Origin: Hygrophila difformis
Taxonomy: Eukaryota; Streptophyta; Magnoliopsida; Lamiales; Acanthaceae
Assembly: GCA_030278955.1 (NCBI GenBank)
Contig: JAOANR010000005.1
Coordinates: 32,293,849 to 32,357,848 of the forward strand
Reading direction: 5' to 3'
DNA: 64,000 nucleotides
Shown here in pieces: positions 45,677-57,672 of the stretch. Each line of letters starts with the position of its first letter. The first letter of the stretch is position 1. The notes beneath the pieces were generated by a model, which worked only from the letters and a program-made list of their open reading frames with translations, searched no databases and was not told the DNA's origin. Position numbers and translations under genes: made by a program.

Positions 45677-48600
45677 TGTAACACCCCGAAATTCATCCTC
45701 ATAAGGTTTCAGAATGTTACCTGCTACGGCTAAATATCTTCACATATAAATTTTTGTAATATGGACTTTAAAAATTATTGCCAATTTTATAAAATATAGT
45801 CATAAGAAAATTTAAAGTACTTAATACCAAAGCCATTGTTCTTTCTCACGCGGAAGCATAAACTAAAGGCAATATATAAGACATTAATAATTAAAAGTAC
45901 GTGGTTCCTTAAAGCAACAATCTTTTTGATGAAAGGTAATCCCATCCCCAAATGCTCATGTCATGAGATGCAGTTCACATGTCAGCTCCAATATCTGTAA
46001 AAAGATAACACAACAACTTTTTATCAGTACAATGGTACTGAGTAAGTCAACCCGCTCCACTTTAAGAAGTGGATTTTAAAATAATGGTTGACACTCATTT
46101 AAAAAAATAATTTTCACTTTTTCTTTTAAAAAGGATCACACACATTACCTTTAACAAAATAAATAACTTTCATTCTTACCATTGTAGCAACTATACACAA
46201 GAGGACACCATTTTCCATATATCATACCATATCATATCATATCATATCGATCATAAGTCATGATCAGCATGCAGCGGACTCATATACAGACACACTCCGG
46301 AGCCTCGGGTAACCCATCACGGATACACCCAAGAGTATAGACTCATACATGCAACAACGCTGTTTTGGCACAATTTGTCAACAATGCCGTCTTGGCATAT
46401 TTAGAGGGGGAGGCCCCGCAAGACACATCCCTAGTGCATTAGCCCTCTATCAAGTATGACATCTTACTCAAGTTAATAGTGCACAATGGATTTAAAAGAG
46501 TTTTTCACAATTTTTCACATAATATCCTCTTTAAAAGAGTTTTCAACAATTTCACGGGGGTAGCCTCATAACAAGGGCATTCAATAATGCCAAATATTAT
46601 TTCAACATTTAACTCCCATATCAATATCTCATAGATATGAAAATATCATTTCATGGATCTCAAAATCCAACAATTTCTCATTTGGACCAAAATCAAGTCC
46701 AATGTCGCAGTTTACTCCAAGTCAGTTTAAAACTTCATATGAAAGGCGATTGCTTTGAAATTTAAACTGTAAATACTCAACACATAGTTGAACAAATTTC
46801 ATGTTTTACACTTTTCAAAATAAGGTATGGAAACAGTTCAAAAATTGAGTTCTTTTCTGAACATGTATTCTGTCATAAATTCAATGGTGACTCTATAATT
46901 CTCAACAAGTTTTAAAAATAGTAATTTGCGACCAAAAATTCTGAAATTTTACTACAAGGTAGATAACATATAGATAAATATTTTTTATGAATAAACCATT
47001 TGGGTTTGAAACACTTAAGACCTTCAAAATTGAGGATTTCAGAAACACTATCATTTCTTAGATTTCAACAAAAAGAGATTTCGACCTTTCGATAAAGCGG
47101 ATCCCATAACTTTTTCATATGAGTTCTAAAAATTATAAAATTTTCCAGAAAGATACTCAACTCAATAAGGAACAAGTTTTATGAAGGAACCTTTGAAGGA
47201 TAATGAACCAAAATAGTTTAAAAAGATGGATCTTTAAGTAAACGAAAAACGGACAGATTTTGGTATAATGAGGGAATTTTAATTTTGTACTCTTAAAACA
47301 TGGATGGGGATCTCCAAACTTAAAGAGAGAGTATTAACTTACAGAATAGATGTATAAGAACAAGGAGATTCAAAGATAATGGCCGTTATAACACAAGATT
47401 CGCACCACAAATTACGGGTTTCGCTGAAATTCGACAAATAGAGGGAAATCAATTTATAGTATAAAAATAAAAGATTTAGATCTCTAAGATACAAGTTTCA
47501 AGGATGATATCTTACTAACCAAGTGTTGAGAAGAATTAGAACTCTTAGAATGATGAAGGTTGCCAAGCCTACAAGACTCCACAATCCTTAAGATATGCTC
47601 ACTATGTGGGAGAACTTTGAAGAATAAAATGGGTAGTGAATTTGGCTAATGAGATGGATGAGATTGGTGTGTTTGAAGGCTAGAAACTCCCTCTATTTAT
47701 AGGCTAAGATTTGAACAATTGACATGACACATTGTGAGAGTGATTACAACCTCACCAATCATCCAATTAAGTGTGTCTTGAGCAATAATGGTTAGAGTAT
47801 TTGTATCCACTCATTTGGTCCTTATAGCCTAACAAAGAGGCTATTAATTTGGGAGGCTATTAATTTTGTCCATCATGTTGTCTATTAACATAATGGTTTG
47901 CCTATTATGGAGGCTATTAATCTTGGTGGGTTCAAGAGATAATTCATCACCTTTCTTTGCTAGCCATTCATCCAAGACACTTGTTAATCATGTTGATTTT
48001 TCATCAATTTGTTTAGGAAGAAAATTTCTTGCAATTGCTTTTTAACCTTATATTTGTGTAAGTAGTGTATCATGAAAATGATTGAAGTATTAGCTTGTCT
48101 AGAAAAATCATTATTCTTGCCATTATTTAGTGGCATGCATTTATACTCAATGAGTTGGATATGATAATATAATATTTATTTATTTATTTCAAGTATTGTA
48201 TTTATATTAATGTGCTTTCAAAAAGATAATAATAATATACTTGCATGGTTTTATTTTATTCATAACAATACTCAAACCACAAAGTTTTCATGTCATCATC
48301 AAATAAAAATTATAATCTATGAATATATTTTCTTATATATAAAAGTTAATTCTCATAGATTCACATAAAAACTCATACTTTTATTTTTATAAAAATTTAT
48401 TCCATAATGAATACCAAAGTACTTAAAATATTCACATACTATCCTCATAAAAATTTTCAAGACCAATGTGTATATATATAAAAACTTATATATATAATTT
48501 AAACAATAGATTTAAAAACTATATAATTCTATTACCCTTGATATTGAAATTCATATTTCTTTTTGGAAAAGACAAATTTACATATATAGTTTTTCAAGTG

Positions 48601-48711
48601 TTGTTTTGTAGAAAAAAACAATATACTAATTCTTTAAGCAAGTGATTAAATATTTAATAAAAGTCTCTTTAGTGAATTACAATTATTTCGGGTAATTTCT
48701 ATGGTATTACA
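45677..48711 (-). mobile_element. Inner solo LTR, 3035 bp
   Basis: Starts TGTAACACCCCGAAATTC, ends ATGGTATTACA, with TSD TAACA at 45672-45676 and 48712-48716. In element sense it has a TATA box (CCTATAAATAG at 47693-47703), two splice-donor-like sites and three periodic modules (46757, 46940, 47125). Its 48257-48711 end is repeated in reverse orientation at 57218-57672. Confidence 0.9.
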
Positions 48712-49279
48712 TAACACATGCATAGAGACTTACTCAAAAGAAAATAAATACATGGAAGCATTAAAAATGAGTTACATGTTTTAAAATATTATTTTAGGCA
48801 AAGAAAAATAATTAAAATATGCATCATGTCTTTTTGAGAAACCATCTCATGCAATGCTCCGTGCTCCACGTTTTAATCATGTATGTCTGAAAAGAACAAT
48901 TTAAAATATAGGTTGTCAGTATGAGATACTGAGTAGGCTAATCATATTCTCAGTTATAAGGTTATTTTTTCTTTTATTATTATAATATATGTTTAAAAGT
49001 AAAAGACGCATCCCTAATTATTATGTTAGAATCGCCACCGTACTATTGAGACATCGCGAGGACACCCAAACATAATATCATTCATAATCTGAATATCATA
49101 TGTGAGAAACAATTGTCTCACGGGATCACAATCGGATCCATGCATAATCCTAAAATAGGAACTATACGGGAGTAAAGAGTCTTGCATACCGTCTAGGCCT
49201 CTTTCAATAACATGAGCCGTTTCGGCAAAATTTTGAATTATGGGCATTCAAAACTCGGATTTCCTAAACTCGGATTTTG

Positions 49280-49751
49280 AATATTGATTTCCTAGGATGT
49301 TGTTCGAATGTGACTCGAATATATCTTCATATGGTTGAAGGATTTGGAGTCTGTCCCATGGAGATTCAGGGACCTGCTTTGGCCGATCATGATGGTGTTT
49401 CGATTTGCCGGGGACGTTAAAGTTCAACACATTTACAGGGAGAGGAATTCCATGGCTGACCACTGGGCACGACTGGGCGCTTCTAAGGAGGGCAAGGTGG
49501 AGTTGTGGAAGTAGCGAGGCGTTGAGATGGTCAGAGCAGATCAAATATAGGGGAATGCTTGGCTGGAGAAATTGATGTATTTCAAATTGGGGTTGCTTAG
49601 CTTTGAGATTTCTTACAGATTATTTGATGGGCATATGGTGGTCGGATTGATTGCATATGTACTTATTGTTGCTAGCTTGTTGGTGGCTGAATATTGTACC
49701 CATGCTTGGTATAAATAAATCAATCAGTTCTTCTAAAAAAAAAAATATTGA
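49280..49751 (+). mobile_element. 5'-truncated LINE with poly-A tail
   Basis: Flanked by 8-bp repeats AATATTGA (49280-49287 and 49744-49751). Contains YRERNSMADHWARLG, the end of a plant LINE RNase H domain, and an A-tail at 49735-49745. It inserted into the outer solo LTR. Confidence 0.75.
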
Positions 49752-50902
49752 GGTCATATAAAATAACTTTTTAATTCTCTAAAACTTAAATAATGGATAT
49801 CAACAAAACGGGTCCCACAAAATTCATACATTCATAAATACGGGAAAGGATGCATTGAATTTACACCATCTCGGCATAAAAATTTTATAAAATTGATTAC
49901 AAACCAGAAAAATTCCAAATTTTCAAGTTAGGTTCAAAACACCAAGATGTAAAACTTTTATTTTTAAGTTTTCTCAAATTATGTCTTAAGTTAACGGGAA
50001 GTGACTGTTTCTACAGAATTAAAATTCTGACATTAGGATTTCGAAGGTAAGTTTGTAAAATCTCTCTAAAAAGAATGAATACTTCAAAAATTCCGAAATT
50101 TTTAAGGTTAGACTCCTTACTTAACGATCTAAAATATTTATATTTTACACTTTTACAGATTATGATTCTAAGTTGACGGTGGAAAAAGTATGTTTTGTAT
50201 AGAAGCACAATTCTGCCGACAGAAATACGTTGTCTTCGAAAATAAATTCTATAAAAACAAAGACTAATCCAAAAATTCCGAAACTTTCAGGGTTCTGACA
50301 AAATTATCTACAAGTTTTGTGTTTTAAGTGTTTTCCAATTCCATCTCTAATCTAATGAAAAGGTACGAGTTTTTCAGAAGTTCAAATCTGTCCGGAAAAT
50401 CACATATGAGCAGTTCTGGCATTCAATTATTTTGGCATCAAAATACACCTCCAAAATTTCTGAGCTTTTTGTTGCATATTGTTTGTTCATAGATCTATAA
50501 TTCTTTAGTTTATAACTTTCCGAAATTTGGTAAGGATGTAGAATAACCAACCTTAACTCGTTTCAAAGGATCCTACAGAAAGTCTTCGCCTTATTCCCTA
50601 CTCTTGCTGGATTGAGGCCGTTCGTACGCCCTTGATGCTTGAGTATATGATTCTTCTTCTATTTTTTTTTTTTTTTTGTGTACGTAGAATTGGTTTGAGT
50701 AACAAAAATAGGAAGATGAAGAAGATTAGATTTAAAAAGTGTAAAGGGGCGGCAGTTAGGGCTTTTTAGGATCTAATATTTGTTTCCAAATATTTTGCTA
50801 TCATTAAAGGTTACAAAGATAGCTAAAGGTGGACCAAATCTTGTCAATATACTTAGGATAGCTATACCTTGTTTTAACTACTAAGCATATATCTCTATAT
50901 TG

Positions 50903-50904
<2 letters not shown>

Positions 50905-50952
<48 letters not shown>

Positions 50953-50962
50953 GTTATTATTA

Positions 50963-51018
<56 letters not shown>
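50905..51018. repeat. (TTA)n microsatellite
   Basis: About 38 ATT/TTA units with two interruptions. Confidence 0.95.
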
Positions 51019-51079
51019 GGCAATCAAGTGCTAATATAGTACTATGGTCAAATAAATAATTATACAAGTATTAAAATGG

Positions 51080-51150
51080 TTTTTTTTTCGGTGAACATGA
51101 CGCCAAGCGTCGGCAAAGGAGAACAAAACTAAAAAATACTACAGAAATAG
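51080..51150 (-). mobile_element. LINE 3' tail fragment
   Basis: In minus sense it has TTTGTTCTCCTTTGCC, a hairpin GACGCTTGGCGTC, then ATGTTCACCG and a poly-A. AATGG flanks it on both sides as a possible TSD. Confidence 0.5.
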
Positions 51151-51274
51151 AATGGGTTTAATATTCATAAATAGATTAATTTAAAATATATGTAGAAAAA
51201 TTTAGGGTATTACAATCTACTCTTTTTAAGAATAAATTTCGTCCTCGAAGTTGACTCTCGGGTATTACATTTAT

Positions 51275-51312
51275 TTACCAGGTGTTATTCCCATGGCTTC
51301 AGGGGGTATCCA
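51275..51312 (+). pseudogene. Plastid rbcL fragment, right piece
   Basis: Continues the rbcL frame with [13 protein letters not shown], then diverges. Confidence 0.65.
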
Positions 51313-52018
51313 CGCATTTCAGATCCATTTAAATCCTTCTTGTTCACACCTTGAATTTTAATGATATTAATTACTCCACGTATTATGAAATTTATATATA
51401 TATATATAATATAACTTTATTTTTTATGATTTCACGTTTTTGATTTATCATCGATATCAATAGTCACTAACACGGCAAAAGAAAATTTAGCAGCAGCAAC
51501 ACAACAAATAACAATGCAACCTGGGAATGCCCTATATTTTATTATTTTTTCCACTCAGCAGCCAGCACAAATCAAAAGGCTTAGCTTTGAAAATCTCCCC
51601 ATTTCTAGCTTCCCAGATGGACCACGATATTGCCAAAAACCCACTCCCAAACTTCTTTAGTTTCCAAAATCTATATATGCGTTTCATGATATTTTTACTA
51701 TTTCCGCTGTATGAATACCATGTTGGTATGCTCTATTCGTATTGTTCTGATTTACCCTGCTTCGTACTATTAAGCCTAAATTGAATGATCAATAGTTTAG
51801 GTGATGTAGTGCCACAGTGACATCACGTTTCAAATTTTCAGGGCTTTGTTATATTTTCTACTTAGTTACTCATTTCTATGGCTTCGTTTTTCTATATCCT
51901 AACTGACATAATTTAAACTAAGCTAGGAAGCAATTAAATATGTAGATAAATAGGACATGAATTAAAAAAATGGACAAGGTGTAGATATCGATTTATTAAA
52001 CTTTCATTTTTTAGGGAT
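51313..52018. other. Unrecognised intergenic DNA
   Basis: AT-rich; contains an 85-codon ORF at 51527 with no recognisable motif. Nothing else is supported. Confidence 0.4.
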
Positions 52019-52150
52019 CTTTTCTTTTGGTGACGCGGCTTAAGAAGGCGACAAAAGAGAAAAATAAAAAATAAAACTACACTACAATCCTACAAAGAGA
52101 ACAACCATTCCACCATTAAACCCGAGTTCCAAAACCAGTGGCAATTCCTG
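52019..52150 (-). mobile_element. LINE 3' tail fragment, second type
   Basis: In minus sense TTGTCGCC, then a GC-rich segment, GCGTCACC and an A-rich tail (CAAAAGAAAAG). Same layout as the tail at 51080. Confidence 0.45.
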
Positions 52151-52193
52151 GATTATAAACCAAGGTGTGCTAACTTCAAAACAATCATATTAA

Positions 52194-52409
52194 TTACAAA
52201 ACTCTTCGACGCACTGACATTTCTTGGAAAAAATTCATAACTTGATCCACATATATTTCTAGTATTTTTTTTTTCAATTAAGACAACAATGAATCATTTA
52301 ACATTTCATCAATCATATGCTTCCATGATTCGGATTTGACAATCTTCGTCTCAGACAAGATTCTTTCAACTGTTGCAGTTGCGACGGACAAAATTAAGGG
52401 CAATTGATC
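52194..52409 (-). pseudogene. hAT transposase C-terminal (dimerisation) relic
   Basis: Reads LPLILSVATATVERILSETK, then LNDSLLS, a stop, and FFQEMSVRR. This is the hAT C-terminal dimerisation pattern (LPVATATVERxFSxMK...DSLVTYIEK) of the zinc-finger-TTF class. One in-frame stop and no upstream catalytic domain. Confidence 0.75.
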
Positions 52410-52650
52410 AACTAATACACAAAATGATATGTCATGTCCTTATTTTTCAACAAGTTATAAGCAAGAGCACCAGTTCCAATTGGTTTATAAAATGCTCCAG
52501 TTCGTAGAAATCAACTGAGCTTCGAGAACATAAGATAGATCCTTCAGTACTTTTTAGGTGTTTAGGTGTTGATGCGGGAAATGGATATTAAGTACAACGA
52601 ACAATCAATTTCTTTCTGGACAAATTCTACACTCAAGTGTACATTCTTGG

Positions 52651-52902
52651 GGGCTGGTTTCGGTGCAGGCCGGTTGTAGGTGCTGGCACATTCAAAAGTG
52701 ATGGGTACATGTATATGAAAAATGTGTGAGTATAAAAAAGTGTGGATGGAGGTTATGAACCAAAAACTAATATAAAAAAAATAACCTACCGTTTATACAT
52801 CACTTTATAAGGCTTACACATCACTTTACAAAGGGCTACACATCATTTTTAGTACTGTCTGCACCTGCTGGCAATTGTTATGCCATTATTGAAACCGGAT
52901 TG
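52651..52902. mobile_element. MITE with 9-bp TSD, 252 bp
   Basis: CATTCTTGG flanks it exactly on both sides (52642-52650, 52903-52911). Terminal similarity is short (GGTTTCGG vs GGTTTCAA in inverted orientation). A 20-bp TACACATCACTTTA-like unit recurs three times inside. The 9-bp TSD points to Mutator-like elements; weak TIRs leave hAT possible. Confidence 0.65.
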
Positions 52903-53108
52903 CATTCTTGGTGCAACCAGTAAGTAATTAAATTTTCTATGTGCAAAGATCTTCTGGGATCTATTCTCAGAATTTATACTAAAAGTAGCACATTATTGAA
53001 GCATGAAAATTTCGCCACCTTTTATTACCTGCTTGAAAATAATTTTAAGTACTCTGTGATGTACACAGATTACTCACTAATATCTCGCCAAAACAGTTCA
53101 CTCATAAG

Positions 53109-53175
53109 TGAGAGTGCAAAATAAAATCAGTAGGAAACTATGAGAGTGCAAAATAAAATCACTAGGAAACTATGA
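53109..53175. repeat. About 31-bp tandem duplication
   Basis: AGAGTGCAAAATAAAATCA(G/C)TAGGAAACTATG appears twice in a row. Confidence 0.85.
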
Positions 53176-53509
53176 ATGGGAGGCTCATACCTAAAACCAA
53201 TTGGTGATAGGTCGAGTTGCTCCCAACCCTATATATCAATTTGATTTATTGTCTTGTTTCTCCTGTATTTTGATGAATTAACCATTCTCTATTTACTAAG
53301 CCTTCCCTGTTATTGTTTACACATGTACATTATGTTAGAATCCGATGCAATTTGCAATGTCATATTTTGTGAAAAGAGAATAGAATGAGCAACGGAATTT
53401 GTCAAACTCTTGAGTTAACACAGAAGACATTTGACCAATATGTTAAGGTTGTATACAATTTCATTTTGCATTTTGAGAAACTCTTATCTATATTTATATC
53501 TATATCTAT

Positions 53510-53773
53510 ATACTACTTCTTCTATTTTTTAAAGATTGCTACGGACTCACTCAGTACGCAGACCAATACACATTTTAAACCATTAATAACTCAAAGGTAC
53601 AAGTAAAAATTCTAAAAGTTCGATATTTAAAAACTACAAGACGAGATGAATCTAACAAGATCCCACTTGGCTATATTTAACTTATATAACCATGATAAAA
53701 CTTGAAGTTAAAATATATAAGTGAACAGTAGCATTTGTCAAACCGTAGCTAACAAAAGAAATGGAGGAAGTAT
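53510..53773. mobile_element. Stowaway-like MITE, diverged type
   Basis: Ends ACTTCTTCTATTTTTT and AAATGGAGGAAGT beside TA. The interior has AACTACAAGACGAGATGAATC. Confidence 0.6.
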
Positions 53774-53892
53774 ATCAAAACAATACTCATTATGACTAGT
53801 AACTTACCCTTATGAACAGTAACATATCAATTCTTTCTCACTAAAATTCCTTTATGAACAGTAACCTACATATATCCTCAATATTCACTTTT

Positions 53893-54118
53893 TGCACGCA
53901 ATTCAATATACATTTTTAACTCTTAATAACTCAAAATGTGTATAAGTAAAAATTTAAAAGTTTGATATTTTAAAACTACAAGATGAGATGAATCCAACGA
54001 GATCCAACTTGACTATATTTTTCTTCTATATATGTTGTATAGACATATATCAAAATTGGATAATAAACAGTAATAAAAGTCAATCATTTTTCACTATCAA
54101 AAAATGGAGGAAGTATAT
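53893..54118. mobile_element. Second, truncated copy of the 53510-type MITE
   Basis: Shares TTAATAACTCAAA, AACTACAAGATGAGATGAATC and the AAATGGAGGAAGTA end, but lacks the left TIR. Confidence 0.55.
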
Positions 54119-55058
54119 AATAGCATAATGCACTTTCAAAATATATGAGCGAAATTGAGCGGAAATTTACATTAGATAATTTAATTTAATTTATTATTAT
54201 TGTAACACCCCGATTTAATTAATGCATAATTACTTTAACTTAATTGTGGTTAATTGACTAGATATCTATCACATGGATTATTGTAGGTGGGAATTGGATT
54301 GAAGTGGAAAAATAAGTGGGTTCAAACCCACGAGAGAATAAGAGCACAAGTGCTCAATTTAATTTGACAAGTGTGAGATTGATCAAAGTCAAGAGGAGCC
54401 CAACCCACCAGTCATCCCCGACTCGGCCCGTGACCCAAGACCCGGCCCATGCCCCTTTGAGTGTGTTAAAATCTGAAAACTTGGGAAAGAGACCCATTTT
54501 TCATTTCTTCTTCCTTCTTTCCGATCATTCTTCTTGAAGGGGCTAGGGTTAGTGTCTAAACTACTCCAATCCTTGTTTTCTTGCTCCAATCGACTAGGGA
54601 TTTCATTACACTAGCTAAGGTAAGCTTTTTCCTTGGTTAATTTCCCATTTTCTTTGTTCTTGGAGTAAGTTTTTAGGGCTGTTTTGGGGATGACGAAAAT
54701 TGGTGCTATGTGTTGGATTCGTTGTAGTTGTGACTTGTTGGTAGTTCAAATCTTCGCCTTTTGAGCTTGGAAGTGTTGGAGGAGTTGAGGTAAATGCCTG
54801 GTATTAATTTGGTTGAGTTTTTTTGGGATTCAAAGCTCAAATCAATTGCATGTTGATGATGAGTACTTTGGATGAATTGAGATTTGATTCTTGCAATGTA
54901 GCTAATTGTTGGTGTTGGGAAGCTTGAGGAAGCTGCCATTGAAGATTATTGGAGTACCAAATCCAAGGCAAGAGTAGGACCTAGCTCAAGGTGGGGGAAA
55001 AATGGAAGAAGAATGGTTGAAGCTCGCAAAACCGCGATGTTGTTATGTTTCTGCCCAG

Positions 55059-55225
55059 TTTGGGCGCCGCTATGCCATAACGGCGCCCAAAACCAGGGTG
55101 GAGCGCCGAAATGGCGCCTCAGCTCTTCTAGCTTCCAGCCCAGGCACCACCTTTCCTGGGTGGCGCCTCTAAGCAGACCTGGGCGCCAGTGTGGCGCCTC
55201 TGGGTGACACCTGCGCGCCCGATTT
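55059..55225 (+). repeat. GGCGCC-rich cluster with a strong hairpin
   Basis: At 55059-55094 a long near-perfect stem (TTGGGCGCCG... / ...CGGCGCCCAA) closes on GCC. At least five more GGCGCC or GCGCC sites follow within 130 bp, in an AT-rich LTR. Confidence 0.7.
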
Positions 55226-55487
55226 GCTGTCTTATTCCGTTTTTCGTTCCTTTTCGTATTTTATCTCCTATTACTCGTCCCTATGCCTTAGAAAATATTT
55301 ATAGCTTGTCTAAGAATTGTTGGTAAACATGTTATGGTATTTGGTATTGGATTTGGGGAATCTACCATGCCTTAGAACTAAGGAAAACCGATTGAGCTTG
55401 AACCTAACTCTGTAACCGAGTTGTGAGCCGATATGTGGGGTTTGGCTAACCCGGAAACTAAATCTTAGTCGTTGGACTTGGGAATTA

Positions 55488-55720
55488 TCGTATTATGCTT
55501 TCGAGTCTTGAGATTGGGCATGTGATTTATGGTTATGTGAATTATGTGACTTTATGCTTTCGAGGATACAAATATCATGTCTATGCTTTCGAGTGTAACT
55601 GGGCAAGCTTGATTATTTGATTATCTTGGGCATGTTATTATTATGGTTGTATGTTATGCTTTCGAGAACTATGTTCTGGGCATGTAGGCTTTCGAGAGCT
55701 AGATGCTCTGGGCTAGTACC
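55488..55720 (+). repeat. CTTTCGAG...GGGCATG hairpin repeats in LTR K
   Basis: Five units start GCTTTCGAG; several continue to TGGGCATG or TGGGC. Between them lie arms that pair within each unit: AGAAC/GTTCT, AGAGC/GCTCT, GATA/TATC, AGT/ACT. Confidence 0.6.
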
Positions 55721-56459
55721 CGCTAGATGTGGTTTGATCCTTGGGGATGCCACTCCGTAAGTCCACTTGACCCTTTATGCATGTAGTGCTCACGGCGGGG
55801 GCACAATAGGTATCTCTTCCGACCATTACGGTGAGGTGGAGCCTTAATGGGGAAGAATGCCGACCATGGTATTACGATGCGCGCTAGACATCTTATGTGC
55901 TGCATTTAGGATAGATAGACACTTAGGTCCTTGCATCTCATTCATCATTCATATTATTATCTGTTTTGCAGTGTATGACGTGGTTGAAGCACCAGTATAG
56001 GATGGTGTGATGTTTTTATTATTTAGTTGCGCAAATATATAAACTGTTATTTATCCTGTTAAGTTTCTGTTTACCCGTTTCCCAGCTAGTTCTACTCGGG
56101 CTCAGTACTTATCTACTGACACCTTACGTTTTGTCTTTCTTATAGATACTCCCGAGGAGGAAGCAGAGCATGATCATGATGATGGGTTTGGAGCTGAGTG
56201 ATCTACAAGGGATGCATCATTATGTGTTGTCTGTCATACTGTGTTGGAATTCCTGTTATTCTTTATGTGACTTGTCTGTTGTTTCTGGATATTGCTATGA
56301 GGTTGAATTTGATTTGTGAACCACTAAACCCTTAAATTTGTTGGTACTGGAGGTTGAGACAGGGTATGATAAGTACTGTGGTAAGGTACTGTTATGAGGC
56401 TTGTAGCCGGATTGCTATTATTATGATGTGGACTCTGTTTTTGTTTTACTCTGATATAT

Positions 56460-57217
56460 TGTAACACCCCGGTTTTGATAACCCAGGCCGGGATATCACC
56501 GCTATACCTCCCTAGAAAGACACGATTTCTCCAAGCTTGCTAAAGAGATACAAGGCTATGGTTTTTCAGAATTTAAAACATTCAAACAGCCCCTTGTAAT
56601 ATAATTTAAACATAATAATATCAAAGTTGCAGCGGAAATTAATATTTACATATACATAATGTAGCGGAATTTAAAAATTGAGCCAACATGGCCAAAACAC
56701 GGGTTAAACAGGCCCGTTCATGCAAATCATAACTAAATGCAGGAATTTAAAATAAAGTTTAACCTCAATTGTTCCCATGTATGCATATGATGATGCATAA
56801 CCCTCATACTCTGAAAGAAAAGGAAAAAAATGGTTTGGGACAGCAAAACGTGCTGAGTAAGTTAACACCTAGCATGATTAAGGGGTTTCAAAACCATTAA
56901 TTAAATTTAAAGAAAACATGGCATACACTACATAATTTAATTTATTTATCTAATAACAATTTAATGGCACAATTTAAAAGACATGGATTCCATAAGATCA
57001 TAATTATAGCTTGCAAGGTAACTAATTGTAGGACAAAATTTAAAAGCATATTTTAAATAAGGAAAGGAAGATATTCAAGTCTTTTAATTTCCCCGTTACT
57101 CCTTAGTCGAGTATCAAGATTTCATTGGTATTTCAAGTTTTTCACGATTGCGTTGCAATCTCTAGAAGTTTAGCCGGTAGTCCGGCGGCCGCAACCGTAT
57201 CCGTCATACCCAGTACC
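56460..57217 (-). mobile_element. Element L: LTR fragment related to C/D
   Basis: Starts TGTAACACCCCGG and follows LTR C sequence with moderate divergence, including the GCCGG motif (57172). Cut at its right by element G; the remainder is off the window. It inserted into K. Confidence 0.75.
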
Positions 57218-57672
57218 TGTAATACCATAGAAATTACCTGAAATATTTGTAATTCACTAAAGAGACTTTTATTAAATATTTAATCACTTGCTTAAAGAAT
57301 TAGTATATTGATTTTTCTACAAAACAACACTTGAAAAACTATATATGTAAATTTATCTTTTCCAAGGAAATATGAATTTCAATATCATGGGTAATAGAAT
57401 TATATAGTTTATGGAATATTTTTTAAATCTATTGTTTAAATTATATATATAAGTTTTTATATATATACACATTGGTCTTGAAAATTATTATGAGGATAGT
57501 ATGTGAATATTTTAAGTATTTTAATATTCATTATGGAATAAATTTTTATAAAAAATAAAAATATGAGTTTTTATGTGAATCTATGAGAATTAACTTTTAT
57601 ATATAAGTACATATATTCATAGATTATAATTTTTATTTAATGATGACATGAAGACTTTGTGGTTTGAGTATT
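57218..57672 (+). mobile_element. Element G: LTR fragment, inverted relative of the inner solo LTR
   Basis: Starts TGTAATACCATAG after GTACC and matches the complement of 48711 down to about 48257 closely. Cut by element E/F. Confidence 0.8.

Larger units (their letters stand above)
45558..51269 (-). mobile_element. Outer solo LTR
   Basis: Plus strand starts TGTAACACCCCGG and ends CTCGGGTATTACA, with TSD TTTAT at 45553-45557 and 51270-51274. No internal region remains, so it is the product of LTR-LTR recombination. Without the nested solo LTR and its TSD copy it is about 2.67 kb, including a LINE scrap. A PPT-like run and a decayed type I hairpin (51215-51253) lie inside its end. Periodic modules recur near 49910, 50090, 50275 and 50455. 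Confidence 0.85.
54201..56459 (+). mobile_element. Element K: LTR start, interrupted by L
   Basis: Starts TGTAACACCCCGATTTAATT after ATTAT. The end is beyond the nested insertions. Plus-sense promoter-like features: a CT-rich leader near 54500 and a CTAAG|GTAAGC donor at 54617, with an acceptor-like TTTCTTATAG near 56147. ORFs inside are short and unsupported. Confidence 0.7.

Noticed and set aside
51527..51784. 85-aa ORF in intergenic DNA
   Set aside because: No motif, promoter or neighbour context; kept only as unrecognised DNA.
54316..54537. 73-aa ORF at the start of element K
   Set aside because: Falls in LTR U3 and leader; an opposite-strand ORF overlaps it and neither has a motif.
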